The position numbers and the translations under genes are program-made. 40,781 bases of DNA from Nemertoderma westbladi (lineage: Eukaryota; Xenacoelomorpha; Nemertodermatida; Nemertodermatidae). Shown in pieces: positions 11,543 through 22,029 of the stretch. The stretch is taken from NCBI GenBank assembly GCA_032718475.1, contig JAUCBJ010005822.1, positions 1 through 40,781 on the forward strand. The letters are read 5' to 3'. Within the stretch, counting starts at the first letter, position 1. Each line of letters opens with the position of its first letter. Under the pieces are notes generated by a model. The model saw only the letters and a list, made by a program, of their open reading frames with translations. It did not search any database and had not been told where the DNA came from.

Positions 11543-12692
11543 CTAAACTCGCTGAATCTCGAAGAGTTTAACGTTGGTATCGTACCACACTGGGGGATCT
11601 ACATTCTGTAGGTATATGATACCCCACATGTAGGTTCGAAACCACATGGCGGTACCGGCGTTAGGTTGGTACTTACGGATTAGTATGGGGTGCGGTACCG
11701 GCAGTAGACCTACCAGTGTACCGTGCTGAAGAAACTTGAGGATCTCGCTCTCATCCGTTAAACCCTTATCGATGCAAATTTTCTCGACCTGAGGGACTAG
11801 GACCTGTAGCAGTCGCATAATAGTCTGTAAAGGGAGTTTCTGCTTCCAACCCTGAACCCATTGCGTTGAAGCTACCCATTGGGACCGCTGCTGGGAGCGA
11901 CGAGACTCCCTGGCGGCGACCCCGAACGGGAAGGGGGCGGCGACGGAACGGGACGCGGGTAGCGCTACGGGACTGGTGGAGGCGGAGGCAGCCATCCGAG
12001 AGGCCCCCTCCGGCTCGGCACCCCGACTCTCGCTACACTCCGGGTCGCTGGCCCCACCGCCCCATTCCCCGGCCGCTGCAGCGCCCCCCATCGGATGGGT
12101 GCGGTCCGTCATTATCTCGAGGGCGGGCGTCGCAGCCAGCGTTACCGTTCGGGTCCCTGGCTCGGCCTCGGTGGCCGGTGTAGACCCCGCCATCGACGGC
12201 TCCAACCCACTCCCTCTCGCCTCCTCCGACTGCGCCCTAACTGTAGCCTCCTCTAACTTACTGGTTGACGACTTCTTCTGCTTCTTGTCCAGGGCCTGTT
12301 GTAACGAGGGACCGTCTGTAGCGAAGTTAGCCAACTGGTGGAAAACATTCCTCTTGCGAATAATCGTGTAGACGAGATTCGCGTTCCCATCGAACTGATA
12401 CTGGATGATGTTGTTGAAAACCTCTAGAAGAAAGAACACGAGATGGTGGTTGCTAGGGTTACTGATGAGGAACCAAGGCGTGGAGAAGGCCTCCAGTAGA
12501 TGGAGTAACTTTGTCGAGGCGACCATAGACAATGACTTCACGTACGGGGATACGTTGCAAATGATGGTTAACATGCTCTCGAACAGAGGTTGAAGTCGTT
12601 GGTGGCCTGTGGTTATGATCTTGTGGAACACGATAATGAGGAGGTCGGCGTGGGTTCCAGTAAACACCGGGATATCCATCGGTACGCGAACA
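11543..12692 (-). CDS. HID1: HID1 last coding exon (exon 4)
   Basis: Completes Ser443 and encodes residues 444-825. Acceptor ACCGTTACAG precedes TGTTCGCGTACC (Val-Arg-Val-Pro). Conserved blocks are MDIPVFTGTHADLLIIVFHK, VFFLLEVFNNIIQYQFDGNA, LPLQTIMRLLQVLVPQVEK, HGTLVGLLPVPHPILIRKY and AMWFRTYMWGIIYL. Between them (about residues 580-720) is a low-complexity Ala/Gly/Ser/Glu-rich segment, very GC-rich at DNA level (11870-12250), probably disordered; this segment varies in length and sequence in relatives. The stop is TAG at 11545-11543. Confidence 0.95.
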
Positions 12693-15600
12693 CTGTAACG
12701 GTGAAACAGAGTTTAATATGTTACGTTCTATACTAGAAACAGTACGAACCTGTTTAGTTCTACCGGAACCAGTGCGAACCTGTTTAGTTATACCAGAACA
12801 TGTTTAGACTTACCAGATCCAGGGCGAACCTGTTTAGTTCTACCAGAACATGTTTAGTCTTACCAGAACCAGTGCGAACCTGTTAAATTCTACCAGAACC
12901 TGTTTAGTTCTACCGGAACCAGTGCGAACCTGTTTAGTTCCACCGGAACCTGTTTAGTTCCACCGGAACCAGTACGAACCTGCTTAGTTCTACCAGAACC
13001 TGTTTAGTTTTACCAGAACCAGTGCGAACCTGTTTACTTCTACCAGAACCGGTTTAGTTCTACCAGAACCAGTACGAACCTGCTTAGTTCTACCAGAACC
13101 TGTTTAGTTTTACCGGAACCAGTGCGAACCTGTTTAGTTCTACCGGAACCTGTTTAGTTCTACCGGAACCAGTACGAACCTGCTTAGTTCTACCAGAACC
13201 AGTGCGAACCTGTTTAGTTCTACCAGAACCAGTACGAACCTGTTTAGTTCCACCAGAACCAGTGCGAACATGTTTAGTTCCACCAGAACCAGTGCAAACC
13301 TGTTTAGTTCCACCAGAAACAGTGCGAACATGTTTAGTTCTACTAGAACCTGTTTAATTCTACCGGAACCAGTGCGAACCAGTTTAGCTCTACCAGAACC
13401 TGTTTAGTTCTACCAGAACCAGTACGAACCTGCTTAGTTCTACCAGAACCAGTGCGAACCAGTTTAGCTCTACCAGAACCTGTTTAGTTCTACCAGAACC
13501 AGTACGAACCTGCTTAGTTCTACCGGAACCAGTGCGAACCTGTTTAGTTCCACCGGAACCTGTTTAGTTCTACCGGAACCAGTGCGAACCAGTTTAGCTC
13601 TACCAGAACCTGTTTAGTTCTACCAGAACCAGTACGAACCTGCTTAGTTCTACCGGAACCAGTGCGAACCTGTTTAGTTCCACCGGAACCTGTTTAGTTC
13701 TACCGGAACCAGTACGAACCTGCTTAGTTCTACCAGAACCAGTGCAAACCTGTTTAGTTCTCAGAACCTGTTTAGTTCTACCAGAACCAGTACGAACCTG
13801 TTTAGTTCCACCAGAACCAGTGCGAACCTGTTTAGTTCCACCAGAACCAGTGCAAACCTGTTTAGTTCTACCAGAACCAGTGCGAACATGTTTAGTTCTA
13901 CTAGAACCTGTTTAGTTCTACCGGAACCAGGGCGAACCTGTTTAGTTCTACCAGAACCTGTTTAGTTCTACCGGAACCAGTGCGAACCTGTTTAGTTCTA
14001 CCGGAACCAGTACGAACCTGTTTAGTTCTACCGGAACCAGTGCGAACCTGTTTAGTTCTACCAGAACCAGTACGAACCTGTTGAGTTCTACCACAACCAG
14101 TACGAACCTGTTTAGTTCCACAGAACCTGTTTAGTTCTACCGGAACCAGTACGAACCTGCTTAGTTCTACCAGAACCAGTGCGAACCTGTTTAGTTCTCA
14201 GAACCTGTTTAGTTCTACCAGAACCAGTACGAACCTGTTTAGTTCCACCAGAACCAGTGCGAACCTGTTTAGTTCTACCAGAACCAGTGCAAACCTGTTT
14301 AGTTCTACCAGAAACAGTGCGAACATGTTTAGTTCTACTAGAACCTGTTTAGTTCTACCGGAACCAGTGCGAACCAGTTTAGTTCTACCGGAACCAGTGC
14401 GAACCTGTTTAGTTCCACCGGAACCTGTTTAGTTCTACCGGAACCAGTACGAACCTGCTTAGTTCTACCAGAACCAGTGCGAACCAGTTTAGTTCTCAGA
14501 ACCTGTTTAGTTCTACCAGAACTAGTACGAACCTGCTTAGTTCCACCAGAACCAGTGCGAACATGTTTAGTTCCACCAGAACCAGTGCAAACCTGTTTAG
14601 TTCTACCAGAAACAGTGCGAACCTGTTTACTTCTACCAGAACCTGTTTAGTTCTACCAGAACCAGGGCGAACCTGTTTAGTTCTCAGAACCTGTTTAGTT
14701 CTACCAGAACCAGTACGAACCTGTTTAGTTCCACCAGAACCAGTGCGAACATGTTTAGTTCCACCAGAACCAGTGCAAACCTGTTTAGTTCTACCGGAAC
14801 CAGGGCGAACCTGTTTAGTTCCACCAGAACCAGTGCGAACATGTTTAGTTCCACCAGAACCAGTGCAAACCTGTTTAGTTCTACCGGAACCAGGGCGAAC
14901 CTGTTTAGTTCTACTAGAACCTGTTTAGTTCTACCAGAACCAGGGCGAACCTGTTTAGTTCTCAGAACCTGTTTAGTTCTACCAGAACCAGTACGAACCT
15001 GTTTAGTTCCACCAGAACCAGTGCGAACATGTTTAGTTCCACCAGAACCAGTGCAAACCTGTTTAGTTCTACCAGAAACAGGGCGAACCTGTTTAGTTCT
15101 ACTAGAACCTGTTTAGCTCTACCAGAACCAGGGCGAACCTGTTTAGTTCTCAGAACCTGTTTAGTTCTACCAGAACCAGTACGAACCTGTTTAGTTCCAC
15201 CAGAACCAGTGCGAACATGTTTAGTTCCACCAGAACCAGTGCAAACCTGTTTAGTTCTACCAGAAACAGTGCGAACATGTTTAGTTCAACTAGAACATGT
15301 TTAGTTCCACCAGAACCAGTGCAAACCTGTTTAGTTCCACCAGAACCAGTGCAAACATGTTTAGTTCTACTAGAACCTGTTTAGTTCTACCGGAACCAGG
15401 GCGAACCTGTTTAGTTCTACCAGAACCTGTTTAGTTCTACCGGAACCAGTGCGAACCTGTTTAGTTCTACCGGAACCAGTACGAACCTGTTTAGTTCTAC
15501 CGGAACCAGTGCGAACCTGTTTAGTTCTACCAGAACCTGTTTAGTTCTACCAGAACCAGTACGAACCTGTTTAGTTCTACCACAACCAGTACGAACCTGT

Positions 15601-18600
15601 TTAGTTCCACAGAACCTGTTTAGTTATACCGGAACCAGTACGAACCTGTTTACTAAGGTGCTAAGAACAAGTACGAACCTGTATGGTTTATTTAGCCGCA
15701 CACCAAAGTTGCGTTCGCCGCTCAGTAGAAGAAGGATAAAGACACCGATGTGCATGAGGCCGACTCGAGACTGATCGGCGCGAGCGTCGTTGAGATGGAA
15801 GAGTATGGGGACGAGAAAACTGAGAACATCGCTGCTCTTGAGGACGTAGAAGAGGAGTTTCTTGTTAATGTCACACATCTTCCAGAAGAGAACGAGAAGC
15901 TCCTGGTGGAAGTGTATCTTCTTGACGGAGTGCGGCAGGTAGGTCTGCGTTAGAGGGTTGGTCAGCAGGAATGTTAGACCTTTCACGATGAACTTAAAGT
16001 CCTCCTCGCGGTGGATTCGGCTGAGGTAGTTGACGAAGAGGTTGTCGGGAAGACTAGCGGATTCTGCATCCGCTCCTGTGAGAGGGAAAATATATCGTAG
16101 GAGAACAAACTAGTGGTAAGGAAATAAAATAAGTTGTAGGGAAATAAAACAAGTGGTAGTGAAATAAAAACAAGTTGGTGATAAAAACATTCAGAGTGGA
16201 ACTTAAATCTCCAGTAGGAAAATAAACCTTATGTAAGGAAATATACCTACAGAAATGAAATAATACTCAAACATGGAAATAAACAATCAAGAGGAAAAGA
16301 ATCCTCTAGTCTGGGAATTAATCTTGTGCAGGGAATCATAATTCATAAAGTCGGAATCGGATTGGGCATTTTCCGCCGGGATCCCGTTTGAAAACACATT
16401 TTTACAATATAATAATTTAGATGGATACGGGTGGGTTATATAAAAATATTATTCACTATCAATAAAATCTAGAGTTATTGGCGCAAAATCACCCCAAAAA
16501 TCAACTCTGTGTTTAGCGAAAAATTAATTTAATTTAAAACATTAAAGGAATGGAGTAGGTTGCAGTTGCGGTGCATTCTAACCAAAACAATAAACAAAAC
16601 TTATTTCACTTGCGGTCATTTTGTTCTAAGCTCTACAATTAAATTATTATATATGGTTTATTATCATAGTATATTACATATTGATTTCATCGAAACTGTA
16701 TTCAATCAGAAGAGATCACTTCCTATAAAAAATAAACTAATCAGGGAATACTTTAATAATGTATAACACCAACACCACACACACAGATCATTGGTACCGG
16801 TACTCAACTCATAAATTTATTTTAATGCTGGAATAGTGACTTTCAAAACTAAAGTGATGATAATTGTATTGTGTACATTGAGATGAATCACTTGGATTAA
16901 CATTAAAACGGTTCCAGCAGTACTCTCGTGACTGGGTGACTTAGTCGCCAATTATACTCTGTGCAGTTATTAAATATTTTACTCTACTCGCTACGCTAAC
17001 AAACCAACTACCGTCGACTCGCTCTCATCCGATTCCAGTCTGTTATGTTATACCGGTAATCACAATCTATTGATTATTATAAATATATACTAATTGTATT
17101 ATTTATACCGATGAATTTGGCGTCAATTTTAATCTGTGCAGTTATTTAATTTGTATCCCAGGATGTTTTATACCGATTTAAATATTTCAACCTTGTACAC
17201 TTTTACGATATTGTTTTGTGTAGTTTTGTCAATTTTATTTGATTAAAACAATGAAAGGAAATTAATGAAATTACAGACAAGTTAATTCAATCAAACATAA
17301 AGCATAAGCAGTGTCCGAATGGGGACTCCGCCTGAACTAAATCCGCAATAGTGTGATTCAAATCCGAATAATAGGCTGTAAAAATTTCGCATTATTGAGT
17401 CCCTTAGCAATACACCTTAGACATTAGTGCACCCTTGGGTGTTAGTACGGCGCACTCTGAGTCTTATAGGTAACAGCGAGAGAGAGAGAGGGGAGAGAGA
17501 GGAGCCTTTATTCCAGAGAGATGAGCCTTTATTTTTACGTTTAACGTTTACATTTCCGTTTAATTCAATATAGTCAATGAACTTCAGTGGCATTATGCAG
17601 TAAAAATAATTCAGTTTATATTTGGGTATCAAGAAGTCGCAAGAAGTCGGGAGTAAATAAACTCACCCTCTTCCCCTTCTGCGTCGGATTCGCTGTCATT
17701 CATCCTCGCGTTATCGTGATCCAAGGTGACAACGAGCAGCTGACTAGCCACCTCTACCAGAGGCTCCTTGGAGTCTACCTTCATTAGATAGTTATAGGGG
17801 ATCCCGTAACCGACAGGGTCGTAGCCGCAGACAGTGTTGAGTAGGGAGGTGAACAGCGGGAGGGCGTGGCGGTTGTCGGACGCCGTGAAACAGCTGATCC
17901 ACGGGTTGGCCAGTGTGTGCGCGTTGGCGACGGGGGGCAAGTACATGGCCTCGCTGAAGCAGGTCAATAGCAGCTTCAGTATCTGGAGGAAATTTAAAAA
18001 CGAAGATTTATTATAAATTCATACTTTTTAATAATAATAAAATATCGAAGCCAATATTTATCATATTCCATGACAAACCACTGTAAACAGACGTTTTGCT
18101 GCAGCAATTTTAACTTGTTGAAACATGAAGTAAACAATGAAATATCCTGAAACTTAGAAATTCCCTTCTCCCATTTTAAATAGGCCTGGAATTGGTTTAG
18201 TAGTTTTCTATTGTAGATTTAAACACTTCCAAAACTTTATTATTATTTTGCATTCTGTTTTACAGTGTCCTATTCCCAGGTCCAAGTGTTTTTATTATTC
18301 GAAAAAACGCAGTTTAGTACCGGTAAAGGTATGCTTATACTATCGGTAACGGTAGTAATGTCAGTTAGGTACAATGGCCAAATCTGGCAATGATTGTGAT
18401 TTCCATATTTGGCAACCAAGCAAAATATGGCAACATTTCTGATTGCCTGATTTGGCAACTGTATAAAGCCGTTGTTGCCATATTTGGCAACTTAACTAAC
18501 TCATTGAATATGGCTTATATGGCTCTGCGTCATAAAGTCCTTCCATCTGTCTATGGTCATTCCTTAGATCTGTAGATCCTGAAATGTTAGGACTAGGGGT

Positions 18601-21433
18601 AGGGCGTAGGGCCAGGTTATACTTATACCGGTAGTCACGCTGGTAGTGGCATATTCTAAGTTCTATCTAACCAATACAGCAATAGGCTATATCCTAATAA
18701 ATAAATAAATCAATAACACAAACACAGACTGACTGGTGATAGTTTATTTTTGCTAGTAATCTCTGGCGCTGCTTGGGGAGGTGGTTGAATGTTGCTTGTA
18801 CCAATAATAGTTAAAGATTGTAACTGTGTATTTATTACCGGTAATGCTGATACAATTGCCCTGCAATCTAAATCATTCTTCACTCTATATCAGTTCTGTA
18901 TATCTATCTTTCCATTCCTACATACAGACATATAATGAAAATCATTTCATCCCGTTTTTCATTAGAGCCTACTAGAAACAATTTGGTTGAATCTCTTAAC
19001 ACCCGTTTTGGTTTTCTCGGTCTTTCTAAATTGTGACACCAATTCTATTTTTCTTCTGTCACGCCGTTTCTCAAACTTTAATGCCCCCTTGCCTGCTTGC
19101 TGCCTTGTCAGTGGTGATGTTCTGTTCACGTTGTCTAATATTATTACGTTTAGTTCCATTTCAGCCTTTGAAGCATGTGATTCTTTAGTTTTGTTTAGGC
19201 CTATGCCTATACCAGTATACCATATACCAGTCTACCAGTACGGTATCTGTTACAGACTCATCCATCCGTACATTAACATATTAACAACAAACAACCTAGG
19301 CCTATCAATCTATCATATACAATACATTCTGACATTTCATCGACTAATGTTTATAAATCATCACAACTCGACAAGGGCACATGACAAGGGCAAGCAAGCA
19401 GTAAGCAATTTTGAAGTAATCTACAATGACAGAGTAACTGACAGGGCTGCACAATAATAACTGAATAATGGTCACCAAAAATGGCAATGATTATTTTAGG
19501 CACATTTCGGACTATTGCTAAGAGAAATTCAGACGATGATTTTTTTTCTTATACGGTCAATTATATTTAAATTTCGCGCTCTTTTCATTTACCTATTTAC
19601 CAAAATGCGATTTTGCTTCTGGGCGTGCGAAAATTAGAAAAACCAAAAGTTGCCAGATTTGGCAATAAACATTGCCATATGTGGCAACTTTTGAGGTTGC
19701 CAGATTTGGCCATTGTACCTAACTGAATGTTAAGGTTATGGAATTCAATTAGGCCCACTGCCCACTGCTGCACTGCGCTACTGCTGTACTGGTCTGGTAA
19801 GTAACTGAGTAATACCGGACCGGTATTCAAAATTTAGACAGATTTTAATCGGATCGGAAGTACGGTTCATGAAGTACAGAAGTATGTCTGTACTGTAGGC
19901 CTACTCACTCTGTAATTTGTAGGGTAAACTGGGGGAATTTGGGACAAGGGAAATCTGGGACAAGGTCGGAAAATTTGGGACATATAGAATTTTTAAAAAA
20001 ATATGTGAAAAATGTATAGTTGAGTAGCTTGGTGATTGTAAAATGCATCAGTACCGTATGCTACAACAGCAACAGGTATCCTACTAAGACAGACAGACAG
20101 AAAACTGAAAGTATTTAAGGCATTAACACAAACAGTTACAGAGTTAGGCGTACCATTATCATTGCAGGCGGTCTAAAACAGTAAAATGCTTTTTGTTTGT
20201 TTATTTTCATTTTTCAGAGGTATAGCTAACGGAACAGAGCTGTTAGCTATACCGGTACCTCTGAAAAATGAAAATACTTGACCTGACTGTACAGATCTGA
20301 ACAGTCAGATAGCGTCTGGCTGTTGCAGTCTTTGTTTATTTTTTAGTCATCTTATTTTTCTACGGTCTGGCGGTTACAAAATTTATTTTTTAAACCTATA
20401 GGCCTATTACAGTATTATGTTTCAAATTACCCCACCAGTCCCAAATTACCCCGCCCTGGTAAATCCGGGACAAACAACTAAAATGGGAAAAAAATTATAC
20501 CACTTGTGAATTGAAAATATTGATTAGGCCCTATGCCAATAAGTTAGGTGGATAATCAAATGTAAAAGTTACTATTTACATGTTATTAAAAAAAAATTTT
20601 ATTTTAGCTATTTTATAAATTATTAATTCCATATGTTGGATTAAAGAATATAATTATTATTAAAAAAATTGTTTCCAACTTCACAATCGCCTAAACCCAG
20701 AGTTTTTGTCCCAAATTCCCCCAGTTTACCCTACGCTATGTACGATTAAATCGAAAATGTAATTAAATCTATATTCTATGCGCTATGTCGCTCCATTACT
20801 GCATTACAGTAGGCCTACCTCAGTGCGGTTGCTATCATAGACAGCGCTGGGCGGCGGACTATTGGCGAAACCGACCCCGGCCTCCCAAATGTATTCACAG
20901 GAGTCGATGGTGTGTAAATCCTCCGGTTGGTCTGGTCCGGAACTCTTTCCGGGACTCGGATGTACCGTGAACTCCGGACAGAAGAGCAAATCGCTGAGAG
21001 AGTTGAGAAGGGATTGGGCGAGGGCGGGAGACTCATCTGCGTCCGTGCCGACACCTCCTACACCCGGGTGCTTACTCCAGAAGAATCCTCGCCAATCTGG
21101 GTCCTCGAAAATGTAAGGAAGAACCCGAGTCAACAACCGAACGCAGTTCAACGCGATGGAGTGATCCTTGGAGGTACGACAGCCGTTTTCTGCAGCGACA
21201 ACCAGTTTTTCTACGCATTTGTAGCACAGGGTGGCGAGGTTGGACGGAGATTCTTCGCGAAGAGCACGGATTTCCGCGGCTGGGATTAATGCGAATACGT
21301 CCTGTACCGAGTTGACGTTATCCGACCAAAACTGCTCCCAGAAGGCGTCGTCACTTGCGTCTACCGGTTGCGTTTTGGTTGTTAGTTGGATTACTGCTTT
21401 GCGGAAGTTCAGTTTGGTATCCGTGTTTCCCAT
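11543..21433 (-). CDS. HID1: HID1, complete gene, four coding exons (825 aa)
   Basis: HID1 is a conserved peripheral membrane protein of the medial/trans-Golgi, needed for neuropeptide sorting and dense-core vesicle formation. Coding exons are 21433-20819, 17982-17667, 16075-15679 and 12692-11543. All introns are GT-AG and the phases agree (0, 1, 2), giving 825 codons plus stop; vertebrate HID1 is about 790 aa. The protein begins MGNTDTKLNFRKAVIQLTTK, so Gly2 is available for N-myristoylation, a known HID1 feature. Family blocks include LTRVLPYIFEDPDWRGFFWS, PLFTSLLNTVCGYDPVGYGI, LNDARADQSRVGLMHIGVFI, LLHLLEAFSTPWFLIS and the end PPVWYDTNVKLFEIQRV. No frameshift or internal stop was seen. Start chosen because it matches the conserved N-terminus. 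Upstream 5' UTR and promoter were not recognised. Confidence 0.96.
12728..15662. repeat. ~30-bp minisatellite filling HID1 intron 3
   Basis: On the minus (gene) strand the unit is CAGGTTCGTACTGGTTCTGG followed by TAGAACTAAA, mixed with a shorter ~20-bp form lacking GTTCGTACTG. The array is about 2.9 kb, roughly 90-130 units, and occupies nearly the whole 2,986-base intron. Higher-order blocks of several units recur (for example around 13700-15300). Open frames on either strand are repeat artefacts. The first unit overlaps the exon-3 donor. Confidence 0.95.
15679..16075 (-). CDS. HID1: HID1 coding exon 3
   Basis: Residues 312-442 with split codons at both ends. Acceptor CTCTCACAG precedes GAGCGGATGC. 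It encodes NLFVNYLSRIHREEDF, HQELLVLFWKMCDINKK, VLKSSDVLSFLVPILFHLND and GERNFGVRLNKPY. It ends CCATACAG|GTTCGTAC, phase 2, the Ser codon being completed by the next exon. The donor is itself the first unit of the intron-3 minisatellite. Confidence 0.95.
16076..17666 (-). other. HID1 intron 2
   Basis: 1,591 bases with no recognisable mobile element or gene. It holds a purine microsatellite (AGAGAGAG, near 17471-17500) and a short diverged duplication around CTGTGCAGTTATT (near 16959 and 17133). Confidence 0.8.
17667..17982 (-). CDS. HID1: HID1 coding exon 2
   Basis: Residues 206-310 plus the first base of Gly311. The acceptor TTTCCTCCAG precedes ATACTGAAGCTG (Ile-Leu-Lys-Leu); the donor is G|GTGAGT, a near-consensus site. 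It carries TCFSEAMYLPP and the highly conserved block PLFTSLLNTVCGYDPVGYGI, then an acidic tail (DSESDAEGEEG) in the region that varies among family members. Confidence 0.95.
18362..19725. mobile_element. 1.36-kb TIR element in HID1 intron 1 (5-bp duplication)
   Basis: The left end CAGTTAGGTACAATGGCCAA and its continuation ATCTGGCAA are mirrored at the right end (19697-19725), and AATGT flanks both sides (18357-18361 and 19726-19730). Many further copies of TTTGGCAAC and GTTGCCA lie near both ends, like subterminal repeats. A CAG terminus with a 5-bp duplication is seen in some hAT-type elements, but no transposase was recognised. A 156-codon plus-strand open frame inside (18987-19457) resembles nothing I know. 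Confidence 0.8.
19922..20731. mobile_element. 810-bp TIR element in HID1 intron 1 (TA duplication)
   Basis: Left end GGGTAAACTGGGGGAATTTG and right end CAAATTCCCCCAGTTTACCC are perfect complements, flanked by TA (19920-19921 and 20732-20733). Related subterminal words (TCTGGGACAAGG, CCCCACCAGTCCCAAATTACC) recur inside. It is non-autonomous. The TA target site suggests the Tc1/mariner/pogo group. It lies 196 bases from the neighbouring 1.36-kb element. Confidence 0.82.
20201..20275. repeat. Stem-loop inside the 810-bp element
   Basis: TTCATTTTTCAGAGGTATAG and then CTAAC is followed, after a short GGAACAGAGCT spacer, by GTTAGCTATACC and CTCTGAAAAATGAAAATA. The arms pair except for a five-base insert (GGTAC). 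Confidence 0.8.
20819..21433 (-). CDS. HID1: HID1 coding exon 1
   Basis: Residues 1-205. Starts at ATG 21433-21431 (MGNTDTKLNF) and ends in NRTE before donor GAG|GTAGGC, phase 0. It carries the myristoylation start, the FALIPAAEIRALREESPSN block and DSCEYIWEAGVGFANSP. A Gly/Ser-rich stretch near residues 120-165 is the least conserved part. Confidence 0.95.
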
Positions 21434-22025
21434 GATACCGGGAGTAGTGCTGTTGGTGTAGTTGGTAGGTACTAGGTACTAGTGTCCAGGTGTAAGTGTA
21501 AGCAGGTAAGATAGTCTGCAGGTCTGACGGGTACCGGTCTGGACTGGCACTTGAGTAGGACGCGGGCGGTATGATCAACGATTACGGTTCGCTCCGGTCT
21601 GCCGGTCGGACGACGGACGGTAGTACTGCTTTAAGAAGCAGTACTGCTGTAGGTAATGGCAGAACAGCAGAATGGACTACGGTAGGCCTACTAGCTGACT
21701 AGTACAGTAGTAGCGTAGTAGTAGGATTTGTAGTCCTAGATCCTAGATGTGTAAATCTGATGTGGATCTGATTTTTCAGTGGCTGATCTTCAGAGAGTCA
21801 GACAGATCTTTGCCAATTCAGCAATTAATTATTTTTTTTTTACTTTTTTTTCTTTTAAGAAAAAAATGCTACATCTTCACAACATATTTTGTGTTTACCA
21901 ATACTATAGGTGGAGCTTCAATAAAAAATTTCTCAACCTTTAATAATATTATTTATTAATACCATTATATGTACAGCGACGCAAAAATAGCAAAATTTCT
22001 GGAAGGCCTACACAAATACATGGAC
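21434..22025. other. 5' flank of HID1
   Basis: Should contain the HID1 5' UTR and promoter, but no TATA box or clear initiator was recognised. The first ~200 bases are more GC-rich than what follows. At 21897-21920 CCAATACTATAGGTGGAGCTTC matches, in inverted orientation, GAAGCTCCACCTATAGTATTG near 29676-29698. Confidence 0.4.
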
Positions 22026-22029
22026 TTCT

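Noticed and set aside
11866-12371. Plus-strand open frames of 105 and 131 codons
   Set aside because: They are antisense to the GC-rich part of HID1 exon 4; high GC removes stop codons. The minus frame has clear HID1 homology.
14563-15304. Plus-strand open frames of 90-120 codons rich in TCLVLPEPVR / FSSTRTSANL
   Set aside because: They are translations of the HID1 intron-3 minisatellite on the strand opposite to the gene; the repeat period keeps them open.
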